From Paracoccaceae bacterium (lineage in GTDB: Bacteria; Pseudomonadota; Alphaproteobacteria; Rhodobacterales; Rhodobacteraceae): a DNA stretch of 64,000 bases. The notes below the pieces were generated by a model. That model did no database searches. It worked only from the letters and a program-made list of their open reading frames with translations, and was not told where the DNA came from. A program made the position numbers and the translations under genes. This document shows, piece after piece, positions 8,986 through 17,806 of this stretch; position 1 is the stretch's first letter; every line of letters begins with the position of its first letter. The DNA is taken from NCBI GenBank assembly GCA_019429405.1, contig JAHYIZ010000006.1, positions 1 through 64,000 of the forward strand, written 5' to 3'.

Positions 8986-9933
8986 ATGACACCGATCCTG
9001 ACCGTGACGCTTAACCCGACGGTAGATTTCTCGACCACGGCCGAAGCCGTCGAACCCGACCGCAAACTGCGCTGCACCCGCCCCGATACCGACCCCGGCG
9101 GCGGCGGGATCAATGTCAGCCGCACCATCACCATTCTGGGTGGCCACTCCACCGCCTTCGTGGCGGTCGGCGGGCCGATGGGCGACAAGCTGCTGCACCT
9201 TCTGACCGAGGCGGGCATCGGCATTGCGCCGTTTCCCGCGCCCGGCGAAACCCGGCTTAGCTTTTCGGTGCACGAAGAGGCCCAAGGCCAGCAATTCCGG
9301 TTCGTGACGCCGGGGCCGGACTGGCCTGCGAAATCGGTCACGGCGGCGCTGGCGCGGATCGCGCGCGCAGCACCGCGCGGCGGGCTTGTGGTGCTTTCGG
9401 GCAGTCAGCCGCCCGGCGTGCCGGATGATTTTCCCGCCCACCTCGCGGCCCGGATACGCCGCACCGGGGCGCTGCTGATCCTCGATACGTCGGGCAAGGC
9501 GCTGCACGAGTTGCTCAAGGCGGGCGCCGCACCGGTGCATGTGCTGCGGATGGATGATGAAGAGGCAGAAGAGCTGGCCGGGCGCCCGCTGACCACGCGC
9601 GCCGACAGCGCCGATTTCGCGCAAAGTCTGGTAGCCCGGAAAGTCGCCAAGATCGTGATCGTGGCGCGCGGCGCCGATGGCTCGGTGCTGGCGACCGCCA
9701 AGGGCCGCTGGCACGCCGCCGCGGCCAAGGTGCAAGTGGTTTCCAAGGTCGGCGCGGGCGACAGCTTCGTGGGCGCCTTCGCGCTTGCGCTGGCGCGGGG
9801 CGATGCGCCCGAGCGCGCGCTGCAAATCGGCGCGGCGGCGGCAAGTTCGGCGGTCACGACAGCGGCGACGCAGCTATGCCGCGCCGCCGATGTTCGCCGT
9901 CTTACGCCGCTGTGTACCCTCAGCCGGGTCTAG
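8986..9933 (+). CDS. pfkB: 6-phosphofructokinase, PfkB family
   Basis: 315 residues of the ribokinase/PfkB fold. It resembles E. coli Pfk-2 in several stretches: KLRCTRPDTDPGGGGINVSR, LVVLSGSQPPGV, ILDTSGKAL and, near the C-terminus, VGAGDSFVGAF with the catalytic aspartate, then TAATQLCRA. It should phosphorylate fructose 6-phosphate (1-phosphofructokinase or tagatose-6-phosphate kinase activity is possible in this family). The ATG at 8986 matches the family start; the open frame extends 216 bases further upstream but overlaps the previous gene. Ends one base before the convergent membrane-protein gene. Confidence 0.9.
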   Translation: MTPILTVTLNPTVDFSTTAEAVEPDRKLRCTRPDTDPGGGGINVSRTITILGGHSTAFVAVGGPMGDKLLHLLTEAGIGIAPFPAPGETRLSFSVHEEAQGQQFRFVTPGPDWPAKSVTAALARIARAAPRGGLVVLSGSQPPGVPDDFPAHLAARIRRTGALLILDTSGKALHELLKAGAAPVHVLRMDDEEAEELAGRPLTTRADSADFAQSLVARKVAKIVIVARGADGSVLATAKGRWHAAAAKVQVVSKVGAGDSFVGAFALALARGDAPERALQIGAAAASSAVTTAATQLCRAADVRRLTPLCTLSRV

Positions 9934-9934
9934 G

Positions 9935-10420
9935 TCAGCCGCGCGCGGCGCGCCGGAACACCAGCGCCGCGCAGACCCCGAACAGCAGCTTTGACGTCAG
10001 GCTGGCGTCGTAGGGCACAATCGTGACGAAGGCCGGGTTGATGATCGGCAGAACCACAAAGAAGTTCGTGCACCACACAACCGCCAATATGCCCACGATC
10101 AACCCAAATTCGGCCCAGCTGCCAGCCAGCCGCGGAAATGCGCGCGCCACAAACCATGCCGCCGCAACCCCCAACGCCACCGCAAGAACCATGTGAATGG
10201 CCAGCCCCAGCGCCACTGAATAGGATGCCGCAGCTGCCGCCGGAAACACGGTTTCGGTAATGCCACGCGCCACGTCAAGCGAGCCCGCGCCCTGAAGCTG
10301 GCGGTAAATCGCGATCCAGACAATTTCAGCCGCGCCCCCGGCAAGCCCGGCCCAAAGACCCGCGCCGACAAAATTGCGGCGCAGCGGCAGCGCCGCAGCG
10401 CCGTTCAGATTGCTATGCAT
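9935..10420 (-). CDS. small integral membrane protein of unknown function
   Basis: 161 residues with about four membrane helices (around FVGAGLWAGLAGGAAEIVWI, YSVALGLAIHMVLAVALGV, GLIVGILAVVWCTNFFVVLP and KLLFGVCAALVF). I do not recognise a named family. It stands alone, convergent with pfkB. About 140 bases upstream of its start is a near-perfect FNR/FnrL-type box, so it may be oxygen-regulated. No catalytic residues are evident. Confidence 0.75.
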   Translation of the reverse strand: MHSNLNGAAALPLRRNFVGAGLWAGLAGGAAEIVWIAIYRQLQGAGSLDVARGITETVFPAAAAASYSVALGLAIHMVLAVALGVAAAWFVARAFPRLAGSWAEFGLIVGILAVVWCTNFFVVLPIINPAFVTIVPYDASLTSKLLFGVCAALVFRRAARG

Positions 10421-10560
10421 GGTAGAAACTCCTTGGCTCCGTTTCGTTCAGGCACCCGTCAAACGAGCACATACCTTACGCGCCGGCAGAAACGGGGCAT
10501 CAACGGAGCACCACCTCTGCGGGTGCATTCTGGCCATGCACCCGGCGCGCGAAAATTGCA

Positions 10561-10574
10561 CTGATTCAAATCAA
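10561..10574 (-). promoter_or_regulatory. candidate FnrL/FNR binding site
   Basis: The minus strand reads TTGAT-TTGA-ATCAG, one mismatch from the FNR-family consensus TTGAT-N4-ATCAA. It lies in the intergenic between the small membrane protein gene (start 10420) and the 3' end of nadE. In a genome this GC-rich such an AT-rich match is rare: my rough estimate is about 0.2 chance one-mismatch matches per 64 kb. No clear -35/-10 pair was identified near it. Confidence 0.4.
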
Positions 10575-10599
10575 GTCGGGGCCAGGCGGCGCGCCGCCC

Positions 10600-12258
10600 T
10601 CAGCCCTCGTCGCGCCAGCGGTTGACGATCGGATAGCGGCGGTCAAGCCAGAAAGCGCGGGTGGAAAGGCGCGGGCCGGGGGCCGCCTGAAAGCGCTTCC
10701 ATTCCGAGATGTAAAGCAAGTGTTCCACCCGTTTCACGGTGGCGCGGTCAAACCCTGCCGCCACCACCTCGGCCACCGATTGATCGCCTTCGACCAGCCG
10801 CTCCAGTATCGCGTCGAGCACCTCATAGGGGGGCAGGCTGTCCTGATCCTTTTGGCCTGCGCGCAATTCGGCGGTCGGGGGCTTGTCAATCACGCGCGGC
10901 GCGATCACCTCGCCTGCGGGCGCGCGCATCCAGTTGCGGTGGTAGGCGTTGCGCCAGCGGCAGGTTTCAAAGACGCGGGTCTTGTAGAGGTCTTTCAAGG
11001 GGTTATACCCCCCGGCCATATCGCCATAAATGGTGCAATAGCCCACCGCCACCTCGGATTTGTTGCCCGTGGTCAGCAGCATTTCGCCAAACTTGTTGGC
11101 AATGGCCATCAGCATCAGCCCGCGCAGCCGCGACTGGATGTTTTCCTCGGTCACATCGGGCGCGGTGCCCGCCATCACCCCGGCCAGTGCCCCGGCCACC
11201 GCCGCCCGCGCGCCCTCGATCGGCACGGTATCGAGGCGGCAGCCAAGGCGGCGCGCCACGTCGGCCGCGTCGTCAAGTGAGGCCTGCGCGGTGAATTCAG
11301 AGGGTAGCATCACGCAGCGCACATTCTCGGGCCCAAGCGCGTCGGCGGCGATCACCGCCACCAGCGCCGAATCGATGCCCCCCGAAAGCCCGAGCAGCAC
11401 CTTGGAAAACCCTGACTTGCCAAGGTAGTCTTTCAGCCCCAGCACCATCGCGCGGTAATCCTGTTCCCACGCATCGGGTTGCGGCGACATTTCACCGGGC
11501 AGCACGCGCCAACCCTCGGGCTTGCGCGCAAAATCGACATGCTCGACCACTTCCTCGAACGCCGGCAATTGCCGCGCCAACGCGCCGCCGGGGTTCAGCG
11601 CAAAGCTGGCGCCGTCAAAGACCTGGTCGTCCTGCCCGCCCACCGCGTTGAGGTAAACCAGCGGCAGACCGGTTTCTACAACCCGCGCCACGGTCACGTT
11701 CAGGCGCAGATCAAGCTTGCCCCGCCGATAGGGCGAGCCATTCGGCACCAGCAGAATTTCGGCGCCGGTTTCGGCGAGCGTCTCGGCCACGTCTTCATAC
11801 CATGCGTCTTCGCAAACCGGCGATCCGATGCGCAGCGGCCCAACGCGATAGGGGCCGGAAATCGGGCCTTCATCAAACAGCCGTACCTCATCGAACACGT
11901 CATCGTTGGGGCGGTGGTGTTTGAGCATCCGCGCCACAACACGGCCCCCTTTCAGCACCCACCACGCGTTGTAAAGACCGCTGTCATCAGCAAAGGGGCC
12001 GCCGATGCCCAGCGCCGGACCATCGGCGCACGCACTTGCAAGCCGCGCCATCTCAGCCATCGCGTCGGTCACAAAGGCGGGCTTGAGCACAAGGTCCTGC
12101 GTCTGGTAGCCGGTCAGAAACATCTCGGGCAGCGCAACCATATCGGCCCCGGCATCGCGCGCCAGCACCCATGCGGCGTGCGCCTTGGCGGCGTTGGCGG
12201 CGAGCGCCCCCACGGTCGGGTTCAGTTGCGCGAGCGTCAGGCGAAAACGGTCGGTCAC
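10600..12258 (-). CDS. nadE: glutamine-dependent NAD+ synthetase
   Basis: 552 residues. The N-terminal nitrilase-type glutaminase domain (about 1-260) has the Glu-Lys-Cys triad regions ALPEMFLTGYQ, LKHHRPNDDVFDE and GSPVCEDAWYEDV. The C-terminal ATP-pyrophosphatase domain has LGLSGGIDSALVAVIA. It makes NAD+ from deamido-NAD+, ATP and glutamine in the cytoplasm. The start is a GTG at 12256-12258 and matches the family start (FRLTLAQLNPTVG). A single gene, divergent from the MORN-repeat gene. Confidence 0.97.
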   Translation of the reverse strand: MTDRFRLTLAQLNPTVGALAANAAKAHAAWVLARDAGADMVALPEMFLTGYQTQDLVLKPAFVTDAMAEMARLASACADGPALGIGGPFADDSGLYNAWWVLKGGRVVARMLKHHRPNDDVFDEVRLFDEGPISGPYRVGPLRIGSPVCEDAWYEDVAETLAETGAEILLVPNGSPYRRGKLDLRLNVTVARVVETGLPLVYLNAVGGQDDQVFDGASFALNPGGALARQLPAFEEVVEHVDFARKPEGWRVLPGEMSPQPDAWEQDYRAMVLGLKDYLGKSGFSKVLLGLSGGIDSALVAVIAADALGPENVRCVMLPSEFTAQASLDDAADVARRLGCRLDTVPIEGARAAVAGALAGVMAGTAPDVTEENIQSRLRGLMLMAIANKFGEMLLTTGNKSEVAVGYCTIYGDMAGGYNPLKDLYKTRVFETCRWRNAYHRNWMRAPAGEVIAPRVIDKPPTAELRAGQKDQDSLPPYEVLDAILERLVEGDQSVAEVVAAGFDRATVKRVEHLLYISEWKRFQAAPGPRLSTRAFWLDRRYPIVNRWRDEG

Positions 12259-12442
12259 GGGCAGACTCCGGTTGGTGCGCGAACTGGTTTAGCAGATCAA
12301 TGCCCAAGCGAAAGCCCGCGCGTACGCGGGCGGCGGCGGCGTGCCGCGGCGCCTGTGGCTTGTCACCTGCCGCCGCGGGGCTTAGGTTTGGCCCAATGTG
12401 GGGCCCGGAACCGCCCCGACACTTCTGGCGGGAGACACCAAA

Positions 12443-13894
12443 ATGGCGCGCGCGCATTGGGCAGGGCTTGGGCTGGCGCTGGCGCTTGCGGCATCCGCCG
12501 CCACCGCGCAAGAGGTGGTGACCAAGCAATATGAGGACGGCGGCTTTTACGAAGGCACCTTCAAGGATGGCGTGCAACACGGCTACGGCAGCTATCGGCT
12601 GACCAACGGCTATGAGTATGTCGGCGATTGGGTCAATGGCGTGATCGAGGGCCAGGGCCGGGCCCGCTTTCCCAACGGGTCGGTCTATGAAGGCACCTTT
12701 GTCGCGGGCAAACCCGAAGGCAAGGGCCGCATCGTCTTTGCCGATGGTGCAAGCTACGAAGGCGACTGGGTGGCGGGCGAGATTACCGGCGAAGGCGTCG
12801 CGGTCTATGCCAACGGCACCAGCTACAGCGGCGGTTTCGTGAATGCGGTGCACAACGGCCAGGGTGAGATGCGCAGCGGCGACGGTTATATCTACACTGG
12901 CGACTGGGTGATGGGCGTCAAGCAGGGCACCGGTACCATCACCTACACCGATGGCTCGGTTTATGAGGGCCAGATGGTGAATGGCCAGCGCGAAGGTCAG
13001 GGCCGGCTGACCACCGCCGAGGACATGGTCTATGAAGGTGGCTGGCTGGCCGGGCAGATGAGCGGCGCCGGGCGCCTGACGCAGCCGGGCGGCGACGTGT
13101 TCGAGGGCACCATGCTCGATGGCAAGCGCTCCGGCCAGGGCAAGGTCACCTATGCCAATGGCGACATTTACGAGGGCGGCTTTGTCGCCGACCGCCGCCA
13201 CGGGCAAGGCGTGTTTCGCGGCACCGACGGTTATTTGTATGACGGCGCCTGGGTTGAAGGCCGAATCGAGGGCGAGGGCCGCGTTGTCTACCCCGATGGC
13301 ACCGTTTACGAAGGCGAGTTTGTCGCCGATCAGCCCGAGGGGCTGGGTCGCATCACCTACCCTGACGGGTCCAGCTATGAAGGCGGCTGGGTTGGCGGCG
13401 TGATCGAGGGGCGCGGCGTCGCCATGTATGCCAACGGCATGACCTATGAGGGCGAGTTTCTGGCCGGGCGCAACCACGGCGAGGGCCGCATGAGCTACCC
13501 TGACGGCTACGTCTACGAGGGCGAGTGGGAAGACGGCCAGCGCCACGGTCAGGGCCGCGCGGTCTATGCCAACGGCTCGGTGTATGAGGGCAGCTTTGTG
13601 CAGGGCCTTCGCGAGGGCAAGGGCACGCTGACGACACCCGCAGGCTATCGCTACGATGGCGACTGGGTGGCGGGGCTTTCAGATGGGCAAGGCGTCGCCA
13701 CCTACCCCGAGGGCGACGTCTACGAAGGCGGCTTTGTGGCGGGCAAACGGCAAGGCACCGGCGTCATGCGCTACCGCTCGGGCAGCGTGATCGAGGGCGT
13801 CTGGCGCGAAGACGCACCCGTGGCGGGCCCCCCGGCGGCACCCGATGCCGCACCGCCTTCGGCCCCCGAAGGCACCGCTGCGCCGGCAAACTAA
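12443..13894 (+). CDS. exported MORN-repeat protein
   Basis: 483 residues. A Sec-type signal peptide (GLGLALALAASAATAQ) is followed by 18 complete MORN repeats of 23 residues plus a partial one (YEGxF/W...G.GxG pattern), filling about residues 28-455, then a proline/alanine-rich tail. MORN repeats form an elongated beta-meander that binds proteins, or in some cases lipid. No enzymatic domain is present. Repeats alternate between YxGxF and YxGxW openings, giving a 46-residue super-period that slips once after repeat 9. The ATG at 12443 follows GGGAGA; the ORF extension to 12398 is not signal-like. It is probably periplasmic or surface-associated. Confidence 0.9.
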   Translation: MARAHWAGLGLALALAASAATAQEVVTKQYEDGGFYEGTFKDGVQHGYGSYRLTNGYEYVGDWVNGVIEGQGRARFPNGSVYEGTFVAGKPEGKGRIVFADGASYEGDWVAGEITGEGVAVYANGTSYSGGFVNAVHNGQGEMRSGDGYIYTGDWVMGVKQGTGTITYTDGSVYEGQMVNGQREGQGRLTTAEDMVYEGGWLAGQMSGAGRLTQPGGDVFEGTMLDGKRSGQGKVTYANGDIYEGGFVADRRHGQGVFRGTDGYLYDGAWVEGRIEGEGRVVYPDGTVYEGEFVADQPEGLGRITYPDGSSYEGGWVGGVIEGRGVAMYANGMTYEGEFLAGRNHGEGRMSYPDGYVYEGEWEDGQRHGQGRAVYANGSVYEGSFVQGLREGKGTLTTPAGYRYDGDWVAGLSDGQGVATYPEGDVYEGGFVAGKRQGTGVMRYRSGSVIEGVWREDAPVAGPPAAPDAAPPSAPEGTAAPAN

Positions 13895-14044
13895 GGCGCA
13901 TTTCAAGAACTTTGGCGCGGTTTTGGGCAAAATGCGCGTAACAACAAATCGCCCCGGCGCCATGGCCCTTGCCAAGATGCGGCTCTGGTGCCGTGCGCGG
14001 TCATTCACGTCAAATCGGAACCGGTTTGTCGCTGCGGCACCCTC

Positions 14045-14073
14045 TTGCAACTAACTGACTGGTCAGTTAGTAA
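14045..14073 (+). promoter_or_regulatory. promoter and palindromic operator of the tetR-efflux operon
   Basis: TTGCAA (14045-14050), a 17-base spacer and TAGTAA (14068-14073) form a plausible promoter. An inverted repeat CTAACTGAC-TG-GTCAGTTAG at 14051-14070 fills the spacer and overlaps the -10. Nine-base perfect arms next to a TetR-family gene are typical of its own operator. Initiation would fall at or next to the ATG at 14080, so the transcript may be leaderless. The palindrome is seen directly; its role is inferred. Confidence 0.75.
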
Positions 14074-14079
14074 TTAGGC

Positions 14080-14748
14080 ATGAGCGCCCCCGACCCCGAT
14101 TCCACCGCCCCGCAAAGCGCGCCCAAGTTTCGCCGCCGTGCCGAGGCGCGCCCCGACGAAGTGCTTGACGCCGCGCTGGCGCTTTTTGTGGCGCAGGGCT
14201 ACGGCCACACCACGGTGGACCAGATCGCACGCCGCGCCGGGTTGTCGAAAGGCGCGGTATACCTCTACTTTCCGTCCAAGAAAGCGCTGCTTGAAGGGCT
14301 GGTGCGCCGCGCCATCGGGCCGGTGGCGGGGTTCGCCCAAGGCATGCCGGAACACGTTCCCGGTGACCCAAGGCCGCTGATTGCGCGTTTTTTGCGCCTC
14401 GCCGCCGGTCATCTGGCCGACCCGCACACGCTGTCGGTCCCTAAACTGGTGATTCGCGAGGCAATGGCTGCCCCCGAGATCGCCCAGATCTACCGCGATG
14501 AAGTACTTGCCCGCGCGCTGCCCGCGCTGCAAGCGCTGATCGGGCAGGGCGTGGCGGGGGGATTTATTCGCCGGGTTGACCCCGAAATGGCGGCGCGCTG
14601 CGTGATAGGGCCGCTGGTCGCGCATCTGCTCTTGTCCGAGGTGTTCGGCATCACGCCCGAAGGCGGGCTGGCGCTCGACCGGCTGATCGACACCCATCTG
14701 GCAATCCTCGACGCCGGGCTGGAACCTGTGGAAGGGGGGCGGAAATGA
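14080..14748 (+). CDS. TetR/AcrR family transcriptional regulator
   Basis: 222 residues. An N-terminal helix-turn-helix domain (about residues 25-75: ALALFVAQGYGHTTVDQIA, AGLSKGAVYLYFPSKKAL) is followed by a variable ligand-binding domain. It is the first gene of an operon with a HlyD-type adaptor, an ABC ATPase and an ABC permease, resembling the CecR-controlled ybhGFSR export genes of E. coli. It most likely represses its own operon by binding the 20-base palindrome just upstream. Its stop overlaps the next start as ATGA. Confidence 0.95.
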   Translation: MSAPDPDSTAPQSAPKFRRRAEARPDEVLDAALALFVAQGYGHTTVDQIARRAGLSKGAVYLYFPSKKALLEGLVRRAIGPVAGFAQGMPEHVPGDPRPLIARFLRLAAGHLADPHTLSVPKLVIREAMAAPEIAQIYRDEVLARALPALQALIGQGVAGGFIRRVDPEMAARCVIGPLVAHLLLSEVFGITPEGGLALDRLIDTHLAILDAGLEPVEGGRK

Positions 14749-15695
14749 GCACCTTGCCGGGCTTTGTCGTGGGGTTGATCGCCTTGGTGTTTCCGGGCTT
14801 CGGGGCACCCGACGCCCCCGGCTACAACGGCTACATCGAGGCCAATTACCTCTATGTCGCCGCCACCAGCACCGGGCGGCTGAGCGAATTAGCAGTTGCC
14901 GAAGGGGCCGAGGTCTTGGCGGGGCAGCCGCTGTTCCGGCTTGATGACAGCGCGCAGGCGGCGGCGCTGTTGGCGGCGCGGGCGCAGGTTGCGGCGGCCG
15001 CAGCCAACCTCGACAACCTGCAAACCGGCGCCCGGCCAGAGGAAATCGCGGTGCTGCGCGCTGCCCGCGCCAGCGCCGAGGCGCAGCGCGCGCTTGCCGC
15101 AAGCACGCTTGAGCGTTCAGAACGGCTGATCGCCAGCGGCTCGGCCACCGTGGCGCAGCTAGATGCGCAGCGTGCCGCACTGGCCGCAGCCACCGCACAG
15201 GTGGCGCAGGCCGAGGCGCAGCTTGCGGTGGCCGAACTGCCTGCCCGCCCCGCCCAGCGCGCCGCCGCCGAAGCCGCGCTGGAAGCGGCCGAGGCCGAGG
15301 CCGAGCGCGCCCGCACCGCGCTGGCCGACCGTGCCGTGGCCGCCCCCGTCACAGGTCGCGTCGAAAAGCTCTATTTTGACCCCGGCGAAGTCGCGGGCAT
15401 CGGCGCCCCGGTGCTGTCGATCCTGCCCGAAGGCCCGATGACCGTGCTCTTTTTCGTGCCCGAGGCGGACCGCCCGCGCCTTGCCCCCGGTGCCAGCTTC
15501 CTGCTTGGCTGCGATACCTGCCCGCCCGGCCTTACCGCCACCCTCACCCGGCTTGCCGCAAGCCCGCAATACACCCCGCCCGTGATCTACAGCCGCGATG
15601 AGCGCACCCGGCTGGTCTACCGCGCGGAGGCAAGCCTCGCCGCAGGTTCGGGCCTGCAACCGGGCCAGCCCGTCACGCTCACCCCCTGGCCATGA
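14745..15695 (+). CDS. HlyD family periplasmic adaptor (membrane fusion protein)
   Basis: 316 residues. A short N-terminal hydrophobic segment is followed by a lipoyl/barrel-sandwich half (EANYLYVAATSTGRLSELAV), a long alanine-rich coiled-coil hairpin (about residues 75-190) and a second lipoyl half plus beta-barrel (APVTGRVEKLYFDPGEVAG). It matches YbhG/EmrA-type adaptors that couple an inner-membrane ABC pump to an outer-membrane channel. Translationally coupled (ATGA overlaps) to tetR upstream and the ATPase downstream. No outer-membrane factor gene is adjacent. Confidence 0.93.
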   Translation: MSTLPGFVVGLIALVFPGFGAPDAPGYNGYIEANYLYVAATSTGRLSELAVAEGAEVLAGQPLFRLDDSAQAAALLAARAQVAAAAANLDNLQTGARPEEIAVLRAARASAEAQRALAASTLERSERLIASGSATVAQLDAQRAALAAATAQVAQAEAQLAVAELPARPAQRAAAEAALEAAEAEAERARTALADRAVAAPVTGRVEKLYFDPGEVAGIGAPVLSILPEGPMTVLFFVPEADRPRLAPGASFLLGCDTCPPGLTATLTRLAASPQYTPPVIYSRDERTRLVYRAEASLAAGSGLQPGQPVTLTPWP

Positions 15696-16630
15696 CCGAC
15701 GAATTCGCCATTTCGGTGCGCGGCATCACCAAGCGCTTTGGCGCCCGCACCGTGGTGGACCATTTCGACATGGATGTGCCCAAGGGCGCGATCTACGGCT
15801 TTCTCGGGCCAAACGGGTCGGGCAAGACCACCACCATTCGCATCATGTGTGGCCTGCTGACCGCTGACGAGGGCGATGGCACCTGCCTTGGTTTCGACAT
15901 CCGCACCCAGCCGCAAAGCATCAAGGAAAATGTCGGCTACATGACGCAGCGGTTTTCGCTTTATGAAGACCTGACGATCCGCGAAAACCTCGATTTCGTC
16001 GCCCGCATGTATCGCATGAAGGGGCGCCGCGCGGCGGTTGCGGCGGCGCTGGCGGAACTCGGGCTTGCCGACCGCGCCGGGCAACTGGCGGGCACCTTGT
16101 CAGGCGGCTGGAAACAGCGGCTGGCGCTGGCCGCCTGCATGCTGCACAAACCCGCGCTCTTGTTGCTCGATGAACCCACGGCGGGCGTTGACCCCAAGGC
16201 GCGCCGCGATTTCTGGGATGAAATCCGGCGGCTCAGCGCGGCGGGCGTGACCGTGCTGGTTTCAACCCATTACATGGATGAGGCGGTGCAGTGCGATTAC
16301 ATCGCCTACATCGCCTATGGCAAAAAGCTGATCTCGGGCCCCTCGCAAGACATTCCCGGCATGATCGGCCTGCACACATGGCGCGTGCAAGGCCCCGAGA
16401 TTGGCGCGCTTGAGGCCGAGTTGCGGCTGACCCCCGGCGTCGGGCAGGTGGCACGCTTTGGCGCGGTGCTGCATGTGTCGGGCACCGATGCGGTGGCGCT
16501 TGAGGGCGTGGCAAAGGCGGGCATGGCGCGCGGCCTGCACCGCTGGCAAAAGAAAGAGGCCGAGCTTGAAGAGGCCTTCATTTACCTGATGGCAGGCGCC
16601 ACCGACAATTTCGCAGATGGGCTGACATGA
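15692..16630 (+). CDS. ABC exporter ATP-binding protein
   Basis: 312 residues with Walker A GPNGSGKTTTI (about residue 43), signature LSGGWKQRLALA, Walker B LLLDEPTAGVDP and the switch histidine in VLVSTHYMDEA. It is a DrrA/YbhF-like ATPase with a C-terminal extension. It contains one nucleotide-binding domain, so it should act as a dimer with the following permease. Overlaps both neighbours by ATGA. Confidence 0.96.
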   Translation: MTDEFAISVRGITKRFGARTVVDHFDMDVPKGAIYGFLGPNGSGKTTTIRIMCGLLTADEGDGTCLGFDIRTQPQSIKENVGYMTQRFSLYEDLTIRENLDFVARMYRMKGRRAAVAAALAELGLADRAGQLAGTLSGGWKQRLALAACMLHKPALLLLDEPTAGVDPKARRDFWDEIRRLSAAGVTVLVSTHYMDEAVQCDYIAYIAYGKKLISGPSQDIPGMIGLHTWRVQGPEIGALEAELRLTPGVGQVARFGAVLHVSGTDAVALEGVAKAGMARGLHRWQKKEAELEEAFIYLMAGATDNFADGLT

Positions 16631-17757
16631 GTTTTTCGCCCGCCCGTTTCTTTGCCGTTCTCGCCAAGGAATTCGTTCAGATGCGGCGCGACCGGGTCAC
16701 CTTCGCGCTGATGATCGGGGTGCCGATCATGCAACTCTTGATCTTCGGCTTTGCCATCAACACCGACCCGCGCCACCTGCCAACGCTGGTCGAGATGGCC
16801 GACAGCGGCCCGGTGGCGCGCGCGGTGGTTTCGGGCATGCAGGCGTCGGGCTATTTCGAGGTGATCGGCACGGTGACGAGCGCCGCCGAGGGCGACCGTG
16901 CGCTGCGCGAGGGCAGCGCCAGTTTCGTGCTGGTGATCCCGCCGGGGTTTGAACGCGACGTGGCGCGCGGGCTTTCGCCCGAACTGCTGCTGTCGGTCGA
17001 TGCATCAGACCCGACCGCCGCCGCCGCCGCCGTGGGCGCGATGCCCGGCATCGCCGCAACAGCGGTTGCAGAAACCCTTTCAGGCGCCACCGCCCTTGGC
17101 GCAAAGGCGCCCGACCCGTTCACCGTGACCGTGCACCGCCAATATAACGCCGAAGGCAAGACCAGCACCAATATCGTGCCCGGCCTGCTGGCGATCATTC
17201 TGGCGATGACAATGGTCATGATCACCGCCGTCGCCATTGTGCGCGAGGCCGAAAAGGGCACGATGGAGGCGCTGATCGCCACCCCGGTGCGCCCGGCCGA
17301 GGTGATGCTGGGCAAAATCATTCCCTATGTGCTGGTGGGCTATGTGCAAACGCTGGTTTTTCTGTTGGCGGCGAAACTGCTGTTCGATGTGCCCTTCATC
17401 GGCAGCCGGTTCGCCTTCTTCCTTGGGTTCAACCTTTACATCGTAGTCAACCTCGCGCTCGGGTTCCTGATCTCGACCCTCTCGCGGTCGCAGATGCAGG
17501 CGATGCAGATTTCGTTCTTCACGCTTTTGCCCTCAATCCTGCTGTCAGGCTTCATGTTCCCTTTCGCGGGCATGCCGGGCTGGGCGCAGGCGATCGGAAC
17601 GGCAATTCCGGCCACGCATTTTCTGCGCCTGACGCGCAAGGTCATGCTGAAAGGCGCCGAGGTGCGCGACATCGCCCCCGACATGGCGGCGATTGCCGTG
17701 ATCATGGCGGTGATCGTGGTGGCGGCGATGCTGCGCTACCGGCAGACGCTCGACTGA
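16627..17757 (+). CDS. ABC-2 type exporter permease
   Basis: 376 residues, YbhS/YhhJ type. One N-terminal helix (LMIGVPIMQLLIFGFAINTD) is followed by a large periplasmic domain (about residues 50-170) and five C-terminal helices with the ABC-2 pattern KGTMEALIATPVRPAEVMLGK. It completes the tetR-hlyD-ATPase-permease operon. The E. coli ybh operon has two permease genes; only one is present here, so a homodimer is inferred. The substrate is unknown. Confidence 0.94.
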   Translation: MSFSPARFFAVLAKEFVQMRRDRVTFALMIGVPIMQLLIFGFAINTDPRHLPTLVEMADSGPVARAVVSGMQASGYFEVIGTVTSAAEGDRALREGSASFVLVIPPGFERDVARGLSPELLLSVDASDPTAAAAAVGAMPGIAATAVAETLSGATALGAKAPDPFTVTVHRQYNAEGKTSTNIVPGLLAIILAMTMVMITAVAIVREAEKGTMEALIATPVRPAEVMLGKIIPYVLVGYVQTLVFLLAAKLLFDVPFIGSRFAFFLGFNLYIVVNLALGFLISTLSRSQMQAMQISFFTLLPSILLSGFMFPFAGMPGWAQAIGTAIPATHFLRLTRKVMLKGAEVRDIAPDMAAIAVIMAVIVVAAMLRYRQTLD

Positions 17758-17770
17758 GGCGATTTTGGGC

Positions 17771-17798
17771 TTTTCTTTTGCCCCGCCCTGCCTATAGT
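17771..17798 (+). promoter_or_regulatory. candidate leuA leader promoter
   Basis: A TATAGT -10 (17793-17798) lies 16 bases after a weak TTTTCT. Initiation near 17805 would put the leader-peptide ATG (17807) almost at the transcript end. Confidence 0.35.
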
Positions 17799-17806
17799 CC
17801 GCCCCC

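Noticed and set aside
12053-13546. A 497-codon open frame antisense to the MORN-repeat gene
   Set aside because: Its repetitive protein mirrors the 69-base MORN repeat on the other strand. The plus-strand gene has a signal peptide, a ribosome binding site and a known repeat, so the antisense frame is a shadow.
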